A stretch of 64,000 bases of DNA from Gordonia rubripertincta (GTDB taxonomy: Bacteria; Actinomycetota; Actinomycetes; Mycobacteriales; Mycobacteriaceae): assembly GCF_038024875.1 (NCBI RefSeq), contig NZ_CP136136.1, forward strand, positions 4,774,001 through 4,838,000. Reading direction: 5' to 3'. Below are positions 26,264-34,799 of this stretch, one piece after another; within the stretch, counting starts at the first letter, position 1; every line of letters begins with the position of its first letter. Under the pieces are notes generated by a model. That model saw only the letters and a program-made list of their open reading frames with translations, was not told the DNA's origin and did not search any database. Made by a program: the position numbers and the translations under genes.

Positions 26264-27715
26264 ATGACGACCTTGGCTCCCATGGCCGGCCGCGAAGAAG
26301 CCGCCGATCCCCGCGACCCGCTGTTGCGGCTGACGAACTTCTTCGACGAAGGCACCATGTCGTTGCTGCATCCTCGCGACAAGTCCGGGGTCCAGGCCGC
26401 GGTCGGCCTCGTCAACGGCGTTCGCACGGTCTCCTACTGCACCGATGGCACCGTCATGGGTGGTGCCATGGGTGTCGTCGGGTGTGCTCACATCGTCAAC
26501 GCCATCGACACCGCCATCTCCGAGCAGGCGCCGGTCATCGGCATCTGGCACTCGGGTGGCGCCCGCCTCGCCGAGGGTGTCGAGGCGTTGCACGCCGTGG
26601 GTCAGGTCTTCGAGGCGATGGTCCGGGCCTCCGGATACATCCCGCAGATCTCCGTCGTCGTCGGCTTCGCGGCCGGCGGCGCGGCCTACGGACCCGCCCT
26701 CACCGACATCGTGATCATGGCCCCGGCCGGTCGCGTCTTCGTCACCGGGCCCGATGTGGTCCGCAGCGTCACCGGCGAGGACGTCGACATGGAGTCGCTC
26801 GGCGGCCCCACCACTCACGGCAAGAAGTCCGGCGTCTGCCACATCGTGGCCGACTCCGAGCCCGACGCCCTGTGGCGCGCGCGACGTCTCGTCTCGACAT
26901 TCAGTCAGCAGGGCCACTTCAACCGTGAACTGGCCGCGGCCGGTGACACCGACCTGAAGGCCCTGCTGCCCGAATCCGCCCGCCGCGCTTACGACGTCCA
27001 CCCGGTCGTCGAGAAGCTGCTGGACACGGCACTCGCCGCCGACGGCGAGACCGAGATCTCCAGTTTCGAAGAGCTGCAGGCGAAGTGGGCGCCGAACATC
27101 GTGATCGGGTTCGGCCGGTTGTCCGGCCGCAGCGTTGGCGTGATCGCCAACAACCCGCTGCGCATGGGCGGCTGCCTGAATTCGGAGAGCGCCGAGAAGG
27201 CCTCCCGGTTCGTCCGCCTCTGCGATGCCTTCGGCATCCCGCTCATCGTCCTCACCGACGTCCCCGGCTACCTGCCGGGCGTCGGACAGGAATGGAACGG
27301 TGTCGTCCGACGCGGCGCCAAACTCCTCCACGCCTTCGCCGAGTGCTCGGTCCCCCGCGTCACCCTCGTGACGCGAAAGATCTACGGCGGCGCCTACATC
27401 GCCATGAACTCGCGGGCGCTCGGTGCCACCGCCGTATTCGCCTGGCCCGGTTCCGAAGTCGCCGTCATGGGCGCCAAGGCCGCCGTCGGCATCCTGCACA
27501 AGAAGGCCCTCGCCGCCGCACCCGACGACGAGCGTGAGGCACTCCACGACCGGCTGGCCGCCGAACACGAGGCCATCGCCGGCGGTGTGGGACGCGCACA
27601 GTCGATCGGCGTCGTCGACGAGATCATCGACCCGGCCCGCACACGCAGCATCATCGCCGAGGCACTCGCGGCCGCCCCCGCTCGACGCGGACGTCACAAG
27701 AACATCCCGCTCTGA
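26264..27715 (+). CDS. accD6: acetyl/propionyl-CoA carboxylase carboxyltransferase beta subunit AccD6
   Basis: Carboxyltransferase subunit of an acyl-CoA carboxylase that makes malonyl-CoA for FAS-II; its biotinylated partner (AccA3-type) is elsewhere. 483 residues. Both oxyanion-forming turns are visible: HSGGARLAEGVEAL in the N-half and the VPGYLPGVGQEWNG-RRGAKLL block in the C-half. ATG at 26264 has a strong GGAGGAG 6 nt upstream. Last gene of the cluster, followed by a strong terminator at 27727. Confidence 0.95.
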   Translation: MTTLAPMAGREEAADPRDPLLRLTNFFDEGTMSLLHPRDKSGVQAAVGLVNGVRTVSYCTDGTVMGGAMGVVGCAHIVNAIDTAISEQAPVIGIWHSGGARLAEGVEALHAVGQVFEAMVRASGYIPQISVVVGFAAGGAAYGPALTDIVIMAPAGRVFVTGPDVVRSVTGEDVDMESLGGPTTHGKKSGVCHIVADSEPDALWRARRLVSTFSQQGHFNRELAAAGDTDLKALLPESARRAYDVHPVVEKLLDTALAADGETEISSFEELQAKWAPNIVIGFGRLSGRSVGVIANNPLRMGGCLNSESAEKASRFVRLCDAFGIPLIVLTDVPGYLPGVGQEWNGVVRRGAKLLHAFAECSVPRVTLVTRKIYGGAYIAMNSRALGATAVFAWPGSEVAVMGAKAAVGILHKKALAAAPDDEREALHDRLAAEHEAIAGGVGRAQSIGVVDEIIDPARTRSIIAEALAAAPARRGRHKNIPL

Positions 27716-27726
27716 CCAGCGGACGT

Positions 27727-27774
27727 ACACACGAAGAACGCCACCGGTTCTCACCGGTGGCGTTTCTCGTGTGT
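27727..27774 (+). terminator. rho-independent-type terminator of the FAS-II operon
   Basis: A long stem: ACACACGA...AACGCCACCGG, loop ttct, then the pairing CACCGGTGGCG...TCGTGTGT. The inner 10 bp are perfect and G/C-rich, with a TTTCTCGT tract after them. It begins 11 bp past accD6. Confidence 0.85.
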
Positions 27775-27962
27775 CCCTGAGCTCGCGGGACGAATCACCG
27801 CGCTCCCTGGGAAGTCTGTATTCTCCGCAGCGTCAGGAAGTTTCCCACTTCTTGCGCCGACGAAACCCCGTCTCGCGCCTACCGGGCGTGTCGTTCCTCA
27901 CAACCGAGGACGCCGCCTCGCTCCTCAGGGAGCGCCCGGAGCTTGCAAAGCGTCTCCCCGGG

Positions 27963-28010
27963 TCCCTGAGGATCGCCCGGAGCTTGCGGAGGGCGCGTCT
28001 CGAAGGGTCA
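27963..28010 (-). repeat. stop-codon-abutting palindromic repeat, copy 2
   Basis: Minus strand: TGA stop of the DUF3145 gene, then CCCTTCGAG, a G/C-rich variable part and CCTCAGGGA. A degenerate partial copy (GCGCCCGGAGCTTGCAAAG) lies at about 27930-27955. Same family as 13163-13198. The rest of 27775-27962 shows no gene. Confidence 0.6.
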
Positions 28011-28526
28011 GCCGACCCGCTGCTGCAACCAGGTGACCTCGGCCCCGGCACCGCCCATGCGGTACTGCTCGAGCGCGTCGTCCCAGGCCGTACCGAGAGC
28101 GGCTTCGAGCTCGCCGGCGAGACCGGCACTGTCGGGCTGCGATTCGATCATCGAGCGCAGCTGGTTCTCGCCGATGATGACATCGCCGTTGGCACTGGTC
28201 GATCCGCGCCAGAGCCCCAGACCCGGCACGTAGCTGTAGCGCTCGCCGTCGACACCCTCGCTCGGGTTCTCGGTGACCTCGAACCGCAGCGCCGACCATT
28301 CGCGCAGAGCGGTCACCAGACGTGCCGCTGTCCCGACCGGCCCTGCCCAGTCGACTGTTGCACGCTGCATACCCGGTTCGGCGTCCTGGGCCGACCATTT
28401 AAGGTTCGCGCGCGCGTTCAGGGTCGACGACAGAGCCCACTCCACGTGTGGGCACAGCGCCACCGGCGCCGAGTGGATGTAGACCACTCCTGTTGTCATG
28501 TCCGCAAACTGGTTCAGATTGCGCAC
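28008..28526 (-). CDS. DUF3145 protein
   Basis: A 172-residue actinobacterial DUF3145 protein. The conserved N-terminus NQFADMTTGVVYIHSAP and ALCPHVEWALSSTL are clear. Function is unknown; in mycobacteria the family also lies close to the FAS-II cluster. GTG at 28526 is chosen over the 42-nt longer frame because GGAGGTGAAAAG is placed just upstream and family members start at this point. Confidence 0.85.
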   Translation of the reverse strand: MRNLNQFADMTTGVVYIHSAPVALCPHVEWALSSTLNARANLKWSAQDAEPGMQRATVDWAGPVGTAARLVTALREWSALRFEVTENPSEGVDGERYSYVPGLGLWRGSTSANGDVIIGENQLRSMIESQPDSAGLAGELEAALGTAWDDALEQYRMGGAGAEVTWLQQRVG

Positions 28527-28653
28527 CTTTTCACCTCCGTTGTCGACGAGGAACGTCTTCCCCAACACACCTCGCGACTTCGGATATCACACTCGTGGGA
28601 TTCATTGTGCCCCATGATGCGCGTGTTGCGCTAGTTTCTCGTGCGAGAAAGGT

Positions 28654-29472
28654 TCATTTCTGTGACGAAAGTTCACTGACGACCCGGTCGTTGAACTCGC
28701 TCCACAACGGTTTCGCCCACGGCCCGAAGGCCCGGTCGGTGAGGACGACGCATGCCGCCTGCAGTTCGGGGTCGACCCAGAGGTAGGTGCCGGCCTGACC
28801 GAAGTGCCCGAAGGTCCGGGGCGAGTTGCCCGTCGCGGTCCAGTGCGGGGACTTCGCCGATCGGATCTCGAACCCGAGGCCCCAGTCGTTCGGGCGGTGC
28901 CTGCCGTAGCCGGGAACGAAGCCGTCGAGTCCTGGGAACTGGACCGATGTCGCGTCGGCGAGGGTCTCCGGTGCCAGTAGTCGAGGCGCGAGGAGTTCCT
29001 GCGCGAAACGCGCGAGGTCGGCGGTGGTGGACCGCGCCCCGTGCCCGGCGGGCCCGTACAGTTCGGTGGACTTCATGCCAAGCGGTGCGCAGACGGCGTC
29101 GGCCAGGTACTCCGCGAAGCCGATGCCCGCGGCCTGCTCCACCGTCTCGGCCAGGATCTCGAAGCCCGCGCTCGAATAGATGCGCTTCTCTCCCACCCCG
29201 GCCTCGAGATCCCGCGAGTCGAAGGCGAGTCCCGATGCGTGTGCCAGGAGGTGCCGGATGGTCGCCCCGGGAGGGCCGGCCGGATCGTCGAGCTCGACCG
29301 CTCCCTCTTCGACCGCCACCAGAATCGCCTCGGCGACCAAAAGTTTGGTGATCGAGGCGAGTTCGTAGACGCGAACGGGGTCGCCGAATTCCTCGGCGAC
29401 CCCGTCGCGGGTGATGATCGCCGCCGACACATTGTCGACAGGCCATTCCGTCAGAGATTCAAGGACCGACAC
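28654..29472 (-). CDS. beta-lactamase-fold serine hydrolase
   Basis: A 272-residue class C beta-lactamase/esterase-type hydrolase. SxxK is Ser40-Ile-Thr-Lys43 (LASITKL), the second motif is YSSAGF in place of YxN, and the third is HFGQAGT near 225. No signal peptide is visible, so it is likely a cytoplasmic esterase rather than a drug-resistance enzyme. It lies 48 bp downstream of the alcohol dehydrogenase stop on the same strand and may be read through from it. Confidence 0.82.
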   Translation of the reverse strand: MSVLESLTEWPVDNVSAAIITRDGVAEEFGDPVRVYELASITKLLVAEAILVAVEEGAVELDDPAGPPGATIRHLLAHASGLAFDSRDLEAGVGEKRIYSSAGFEILAETVEQAAGIGFAEYLADAVCAPLGMKSTELYGPAGHGARSTTADLARFAQELLAPRLLAPETLADATSVQFPGLDGFVPGYGRHRPNDWGLGFEIRSAKSPHWTATGNSPRTFGHFGQAGTYLWVDPELQAACVVLTDRAFGPWAKPLWSEFNDRVVSELSSQK

Positions 29473-29520
29473 ATCGGGTCACGTTACCCGTGCCCGCGTG
29501 CCGGCCGGTGGGCACAGGGC

Positions 29521-30651
29521 TCACCAATCCTCTTCGGTGTAGCGGATGACGCCGCGGATGTTGCGGCCGTCCAGCATGTCCTGGTAGCCCTCGTTGATCT
29601 GGTCCAGACGGTACTGGCGGGTGATCATGTCGGCGATGTTGAGCTTGCCGATCTTGTACATCGACAGCAGCTGCGGGATGTCGAGCTTCGGGTTGGCGCC
29701 ACCGAAGATGGAGCCCTGCAGGTTCTTCTGCAGTAGCGTCAGCATCGCGAGGTTCAACGTCACGTCGCTCTCGAGCATGTTGCCCATGCCGGTCAGCACA
29801 CAGGTGCCACCTTTGGCGGTGATGCCCATCCACAGGTCGACGTCCTTGCCGTGGACCTCGCCGACAGTGACGATCACCTTCTGGCACATGCCGCCGTGGG
29901 TGGTCTCCGCGATCGCCATCGCGGCCTCTTCGACCGACGCGAATGCCGCGGTGGCACCGAACTTCAGCGCCTGCTCACGCTTCCACTCGACCGGGTCGAT
30001 GGCGAACACGTTGCGGGCACCCGAGATGACAGCGCCCTGGAGGGCTGCCGTACCGACGCCGCCGACACCGACGATCGCCACGTCCTCGCCGGGACGGACG
30101 TCACCGCTGCGGGTCGACGAGCCGTAGCCGGTGGGGATACCACAGCCACACAGTGCGGCGACCTCGAACGGGATGTCCTTGTCGATCTTCACCGCCGACG
30201 CCTCGTGGACCACCATGTAGGGCGCGAAGGTGCCCAGGAGGGTCATCGGGTAGACGTTCTCGCCGGCTGCCGTCTGGATTCGGAACGTGTTGTCCGACAC
30301 CGCTTCGCCCTGCAGCAGCATGGCGCCGAAGTCGCACAGGTTGGCCATGCCCGACTGACACGACGGACACTTGCCGCACGACGGGATGAACGACAGCACA
30401 ACGTGGTCGCCGACCTCGAAGTCGGTGACGCCCTCGCCGACCTCGGCGACGACACCCGCACCCTCGTGGCCACCCAGGATCGGGAACCCGGCCATCGGGA
30501 TGCCGCCGGTCATCAAGTGATGGTCGGAGTGGCACATGCCCGCCGCTTCCATCTTGATCTTGATCTCGTGGGCCTTGGGATCGCCGATCTCGATCTCCTC
30601 GATCGCCCACGGCTTGTTGTGCTCACGCAGCAGCGCGCCCTTTGTCTTCAC
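29521..30651 (-). CDS. Zn-dependent (NDMA-type) alcohol dehydrogenase
   Basis: Medium-chain dehydrogenase of 376 residues. Catalytic zinc ligands Cys40 (AAGMCHSDHH) and His62 (GGHEGAG); structural zinc Cys92, Cys95, Cys98 and Cys106; NAD-binding VGVGGVGTAALQ. The sequence matches the mycothiol-era, nicotinoprotein-like group assayed with N,N-dimethyl-4-nitrosoaniline. GTG at 30651 has GGAGGAGACC upstream. Its own promoter region (30652-30831) carries a KstR-consensus site, suggesting use in sterol or related alcohol catabolism. It is downstream of fadD and echA. The group resembles the adhE1...fadD5 neighbourhood of M. tuberculosis (inference). Confidence 0.9.
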   Translation of the reverse strand: MKTKGALLREHNKPWAIEEIEIGDPKAHEIKIKMEAAGMCHSDHHLMTGGIPMAGFPILGGHEGAGVVAEVGEGVTDFEVGDHVVLSFIPSCGKCPSCQSGMANLCDFGAMLLQGEAVSDNTFRIQTAAGENVYPMTLLGTFAPYMVVHEASAVKIDKDIPFEVAALCGCGIPTGYGSSTRSGDVRPGEDVAIVGVGGVGTAALQGAVISGARNVFAIDPVEWKREQALKFGATAAFASVEEAAMAIAETTHGGMCQKVIVTVGEVHGKDVDLWMGITAKGGTCVLTGMGNMLESDVTLNLAMLTLLQKNLQGSIFGGANPKLDIPQLLSMYKIGKLNIADMITRQYRLDQINEGYQDMLDGRNIRGVIRYTEEDW

Positions 30652-30723
30652 TGGTCTCCTCCGTTCGAACCCGGCAACAATCTCGCCCCGGGAAGTCCGT
30701 CGAGCGACGGGTTGCCGTCGCTT

Positions 30724-30764
30724 GTGACTGTAGTCACTCAATCACAAAAGTGAAACGTGTTCTA
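30724..30764 (-). promoter_or_regulatory. KstR-like operator and adjacent palindrome upstream of the alcohol dehydrogenase
   Basis: Minus-strand 30764-30751 reads TAGAACACGTTTCA, an exact fit to the KstR consensus TNNAACNNGTTNNA. Next to it is GTGACT-ac-AGTCAC (30724-30737), a perfect palindrome flanked by TTGTGA/TCACAA arms. Both lie 73-113 bp upstream of the dehydrogenase start. Confidence 0.7.
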
Positions 30765-30831
30765 GTCCGTGTTCCATCGCCACCGGCAACCTCTCGATCG
30801 CCGAATCCGACGCCGGGACACCGCGACAGGG

Positions 30832-32436
30832 TCAGTCGGCCAGACCGGCGTCCTTGGAGCCGTAGCTCGCCCGCAGGGTCGGCTTGACGACCTTGCCACC
30901 GGCGTTGCGCGGCAGCTCGTCGACGATGACCAGGTCCTTCGGGTGCTTGAAGCGGGCCAGGTTCTCGTTCAGGTAGGGCTCGAGGTCGGCCAGGGCCAGG
31001 TCGGTGACGCCTTCGGCCAGGACGACGACCGCCACCGGCACCTCGCCCCACTTCTCGTGCGCGCGGCCGATGATCGCGGCCTCGCTGATGCTCGGGTGAC
31101 CGAACAGGACGTTCTCGACCTCGGCGCAGTAGATGTTCTCGCCGCCCGAGATGATCATGTCCTTGGCGCGGTCGACGACGTAGAGGAAGCCGTCCTCGTC
31201 CTCACGCACGAGATCGCCCGAGTGGAACCAGCCGCCGGCGAACGCATCGGCGGTGCCCTGCTCGTTCTGCCAGTAGCCCTTCATCATGTTGGGCCCGCGG
31301 TACACGATCTCGCCGACCTCGCCCTGCTTGACGTCGTTGCCCTCGGGGTCGATGATGCGCGCGGTCACCGAGGGCACGACCTTGCCGATGGAACCGATCT
31401 TGTTCAGCGCGTCCTTTCCCTCGAGCACGCAGGTGATCGGCGACATCTCGGTCTGACCGAAGACGGCGACGTTCAGCGCGTCGGGGAAGGTCTCGTTCAT
31501 CGCCCGCAGCACCGTGTCCGACGCGGGGGCGGCACCCCAGCTGATGACGCGCAGCTTCAGGTCTCGCGGCTTGGCCTGCTGGGCGGCGCAGACGGCTTGC
31601 CACTGAGCCGGCACCAGGAAGATCGAGGTGGTGCCCTCCTTCTCGATGGTGTCGAGCATGTCGTTCGGGTCGAAGGCACCGAGCGGATGGATGACCGACA
31701 GCGCACCCATGTAGAACAGCGGCGCCATCGCGCCGAGTCCCGCGATGTGGAACATCGGCGCGACGCACGATCCGATGTCGTCGGATCGCGTCTGCAGCGC
31801 CTGCAGACAGGTCACCGCCTGCGCCTGCATGTTGGTGTGGGTGAGCATGGCGCCCTTGGGCTTTCCGGTGGTACCCGAGGTGTACATGATCAGCGCGACG
31901 GTCTCTTCGGGGACGTCGATCTCGGGCAGGTCCGAGGAGCCCTCGGCGACCAGGGCCTCGTAGTCGAGGTGGCTGTCCTTGTCCGATCCACCGACGACGA
32001 CGATGTGGTCGATCGCATTGGTCGACGCCGCGACGGCGTCGGCGAGCGGGGCGAGCATCGTCTCGGTGACGATCACCTTGGCACCGCTGTCGTTCACGAG
32101 GAACGCGATCTCGGCCGGGCTCATACGGATGTTCACCGGCACCGGGATGGCGCCGATCAGGTTGGCGCCCAGCACCGCTTCGACGTACTCGCTGCGGTTC
32201 AGCAGGACCACGAGGATGCGGTCACCGAACTGGACGCCACGACGGGTCAGGGCGGCGGCGAAGGCGCGGGTCCGCTCGTCGAGTTCCTTCCAGGTGGTGA
32301 CCTCGCCCTGGAACTTCAGGGCCGGGCCCTCGGGGTTCATGAAGGCGTGGCGCTTGATCTGGTTGTTCCAGTGGTTGCGGCGGGAGCGCAACGGTTCGGT
32401 GGCGAGGTCGGTGACGGTGTCGACGGTCGCGGTCAT
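30832..32436 (-). CDS. fatty acid-CoA ligase (FadD5-like)
   Basis: ANL-superfamily acyl-CoA synthetase of 534 residues, activating a carboxylic acid with ATP and CoA. AMP-binding motif MYTSGTTGKPKGAM (about 183-196), VFGQTEMSP (A5-like), GWFHSGDLVREDEDGF (A7-A8), and the C-terminal lysine segment in GGKVVKP. Similarity in pattern is highest to FadD5 of mycobacteria. It is 88 bp downstream of echA, so the two form one operon; the dehydrogenase follows 180 bp on with its own candidate promoter. Confidence 0.9.
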   Translation of the reverse strand: MTATVDTVTDLATEPLRSRRNHWNNQIKRHAFMNPEGPALKFQGEVTTWKELDERTRAFAAALTRRGVQFGDRILVVLLNRSEYVEAVLGANLIGAIPVPVNIRMSPAEIAFLVNDSGAKVIVTETMLAPLADAVAASTNAIDHIVVVGGSDKDSHLDYEALVAEGSSDLPEIDVPEETVALIMYTSGTTGKPKGAMLTHTNMQAQAVTCLQALQTRSDDIGSCVAPMFHIAGLGAMAPLFYMGALSVIHPLGAFDPNDMLDTIEKEGTTSIFLVPAQWQAVCAAQQAKPRDLKLRVISWGAAPASDTVLRAMNETFPDALNVAVFGQTEMSPITCVLEGKDALNKIGSIGKVVPSVTARIIDPEGNDVKQGEVGEIVYRGPNMMKGYWQNEQGTADAFAGGWFHSGDLVREDEDGFLYVVDRAKDMIISGGENIYCAEVENVLFGHPSISEAAIIGRAHEKWGEVPVAVVVLAEGVTDLALADLEPYLNENLARFKHPKDLVIVDELPRNAGGKVVKPTLRASYGSKDAGLAD

Positions 32437-32524
32437 ACGATCGGTCTCCTTGGTGTCTGTCGTCGTGACGAAGGTGGGTCGTGAATGCGTCTGCGGGAGT
32501 GCGGTTTCGGCGCTGTCTCCGAGC

Positions 32525-33325
32525 TCACTTCTTGCCGGCGAAGGCGGCGATGGCGGCCTGGAACTCCGGCGACTGCAGCAGTTCGGTCTGCCCCTCGAGT
32601 TCTCGCGCGATCGCGGCCTCGAAGCCCGACATGGTGTGGGCGTCGAGCGCGGACTTGGTGAGGCGCAGTGCGGACCGACTCTTGCCGGCGAGCTTCGCGG
32701 CTACCTTGTCGACGGCTTCGTCGAGGGCGGGCCGGTCGTCGTAGACACCGTTGACCAGTCCCGCCGCGAGAGCCTCAGGGGCGCGAAGCTTTTCACCGAG
32801 GAGCGCGAGTTCGTTGGCGCGGACCCGGCCCACAGCTGAGGTGAAGAGCATCGACGCGCCGCCGTCGGGCATCAGGCCGATGTTGATGAAGGCGAGCAGG
32901 AAGTACGACCGCTTCGTCGTGTAGATGAGGTCGGCGGCCAGGGCCAGCGAGGCACCGATGCCCGCGGCCGGTCCATCGACGGAGGCGATGACCGGAACCT
33001 GGGACGAGCGGACCGCGCGGGCGAGTTCCGAACCGGCGGAGATGATCCCGCGAGCCTGGTCGGGGTCGAGCCCCGACGAACCGTTGGCCGTCGACTGTGA
33101 GTTGATGGAGACCACGTCGGCTCCGGCGCTGAAGCTCCCGCCGGCACCGTCGAGAACGATGACGCGGACGTCGTCGCTCTTCGACCACTCCTCCATCGCA
33201 GCCTTGATGCCGTGGTTCGCCTCGGTGTCGAGCGCGTTCATCTTCTCCGGGCGGGAAATCGTCAGCCGCGCGACTCCTCGGTCGTCGACCGAGGTCACGA
33301 TTGCCTGGCTGGTCTCGTCGCTCAC
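32525..33325 (-). CDS. enoyl-CoA hydratase/isomerase
   Basis: Crotonase-family protein of 266 residues. CoA-oxyanion segments are GAGGSFSAGADVVSI and ASVDGPAAGIGASLALAADL. The catalytic acid positions are not clear: the expected Glu pair of true hydratases is not both present, so an isomerase or other crotonase activity is possible. GTG at 33325 is chosen over GTG at 33337 because GGGGAG is 4 nt upstream. Beta-oxidation partner of the fadD gene. Divergent from the double-TetR regulator with 199 bp between. Confidence 0.87.
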   Translation of the reverse strand: MSDETSQAIVTSVDDRGVARLTISRPEKMNALDTEANHGIKAAMEEWSKSDDVRVIVLDGAGGSFSAGADVVSINSQSTANGSSGLDPDQARGIISAGSELARAVRSSQVPVIASVDGPAAGIGASLALAADLIYTTKRSYFLLAFINIGLMPDGGASMLFTSAVGRVRANELALLGEKLRAPEALAAGLVNGVYDDRPALDEAVDKVAAKLAGKSRSALRLTKSALDAHTMSGFEAAIARELEGQTELLQSPEFQAAIAAFAGKK

Positions 33326-33524
33326 TGCACTCCCCACTCGTGGCCGGACAGATAGACACAGATTCTCGGATCTGTGCCATCGCCTAGAGTACTACCACAG
33401 TGCGACGCAGATCACGAGAATCTTGGTTAACTTATACTCGTCACTGAAGACCCCTTGCTGGGTTTTTCGGACGATCGCCCCGAAAATCATGTGTGAACGT
33501 CGTATCCGGATAGAGTGTGTCGCC
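33326..33524. promoter_or_regulatory. divergent promoter region echA / double-TetR
   Basis: 199-bp region, visibly more A/T-rich than its neighbours, containing GGTTAACTTATACTCG and TAGTACT-like -10 elements on the minus strand and TAGAGT near 33511 on the plus strand. It presumably holds operators for the TetR-type protein; I see no perfect palindrome that picks one out. Confidence 0.45.
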
Positions 33525-34799
33525 ATGACCGTGCGCCCGGGGACGTCGACCTCTGACACGTCTCAGACCGTCGCGCCGGGCACCCGACGACGCCGTCCGG
33601 CCGACCGCAGGCGACTCATCATCGATGCTGCGGCGAAAGCATTCAGCGACGGCGGTTACCACGCGGTTCGCCTCGACGACATCGCCGATGCGGTGGGGAT
33701 CTCCGCGCCCGCGCTCTACCGGCACTTCCCCAACAAGTACGCGCTGTTCGCGGAGACCACCGCCGTGCTGGCCCAGTCGCTGCGGTCGGCGCTCGATGCG
33801 GTGGAACCCGCCGGCGACGACGAACTGCGCGACCTGCTCGTGGCGATCACCGCGGCCTCCTTCGAGAACCGCCGCACCGGTGGCCTGTACCGGTGGGAGT
33901 CCCGGTACCTCGAGCCGGCCGACCGGGACATCGTCCGCGACGTCGTGGTGCACCAGCACCGCCGTGTTCGCGCGGCGGCGCGACGCCTGCGCCCCGAGCT
34001 CGGCGATGCCGACGCCAATCTGACCGTCGCCGCGATGACCAGCGTCGCGGCCAGCCCGACGACCCATCGCTCCTCGCTGCCGGCGCGCGAGGTCACCACC
34101 CTCATCTCCGATACCGCGTTCGACCTGCTCGACGTCGACCTCCCCGATCCGGTGCAACCGCCGGCTCCCGCCGTTCACGGCCTCGCACCGGCGGCGAAGC
34201 GCGAGATCATCCTGACGGAGGCGATCAACCTGTTCGCCGCCCGCGGCTTCCGCGACGTCACCATCGAGGACATCGCGCATGCCGCGGACCTTCCGGCATC
34301 CGGCGTGTACCGCCACTTCCCGAGCAAGGTCGCGATCCTCGAGGCCGCGTTCTGGCGGGCGACCGACCGCGTCACGACCGCCATCTCCGACGCCCTCGCC
34401 GATGCGACGACGCCGCACGAGGCGCTCGTCGGAATGGTGCGCCGATACGTTCGACTGACCTGCAGCTCAACCGATCTGATCAGCGTCTACGAGACCGAGA
34501 TCGGACACGCCACGCCTGAGGCCCGGGATGCGCTGCGCCATCAGCAACGCATCACCGTCGATGAATGGGCGACCTGGATGAGTCGCGAGCGAGCGAACCT
34601 CCCGATCACCCACGCGCGGTTCCTGGTGCACGCCGCACTCAACGTCGTCACCGACCTGTCGCGGCTGCGGCCACAACCCTCCCCCGAACGCATCGAGGCG
34701 CTGTCGGTGCGAATTCTGCTGGGCGGGAACGTAACTCCTACAGCACCGCGAAGTCGTCCATCAGCCAGCGGCCGTCCTGCTGCACCAGGGTCACCTTGA
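33525..34799 (+). CDS. double TetR-family regulator (two TetR units in one chain)
   Basis: A 424-residue protein with two complete TetR N-terminal DNA-binding domains. The first is at residues 27-80 (DDIADAVGISAPALYRHFPN). The second is at 223-280 (EDIAHAADLPASGVYRHFPS). Each is followed by a helical ligand-binding-like region. One chain could act as a pseudo-dimer. It is divergent from echA-fadD and is the likely repressor of that set. The last 20 residues overlap the Mce-associated gene convergently and look low-complexity (PTAPRSRPSASGRPAAPG). Confidence 0.85.
   Translation: MTVRPGTSTSDTSQTVAPGTRRRRPADRRRLIIDAAAKAFSDGGYHAVRLDDIADAVGISAPALYRHFPNKYALFAETTAVLAQSLRSALDAVEPAGDDELRDLLVAITAASFENRRTGGLYRWESRYLEPADRDIVRDVVVHQHRRVRAAARRLRPELGDADANLTVAAMTSVAASPTTHRSSLPAREVTTLISDTAFDLLDVDLPDPVQPPAPAVHGLAPAAKREIILTEAINLFAARGFRDVTIEDIAHAADLPASGVYRHFPSKVAILEAAFWRATDRVTTAISDALADATTPHEALVGMVRRYVRLTCSSTDLISVYETEIGHATPEARDALRHQQRITVDEWATWMSRERANLPITHARFLVHAALNVVTDLSRLRPQPSPERIEALSVRILLGGNVTPTAPRSRPSASGRPAAPGSP

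Noticed and set aside
30769..32484. 571-codon plus-strand frame antisense to fadD
   Set aside because: Shadow of the acyl-CoA synthetase gene; low-complexity Val/Gly/Asp/Arg composition with no motif.
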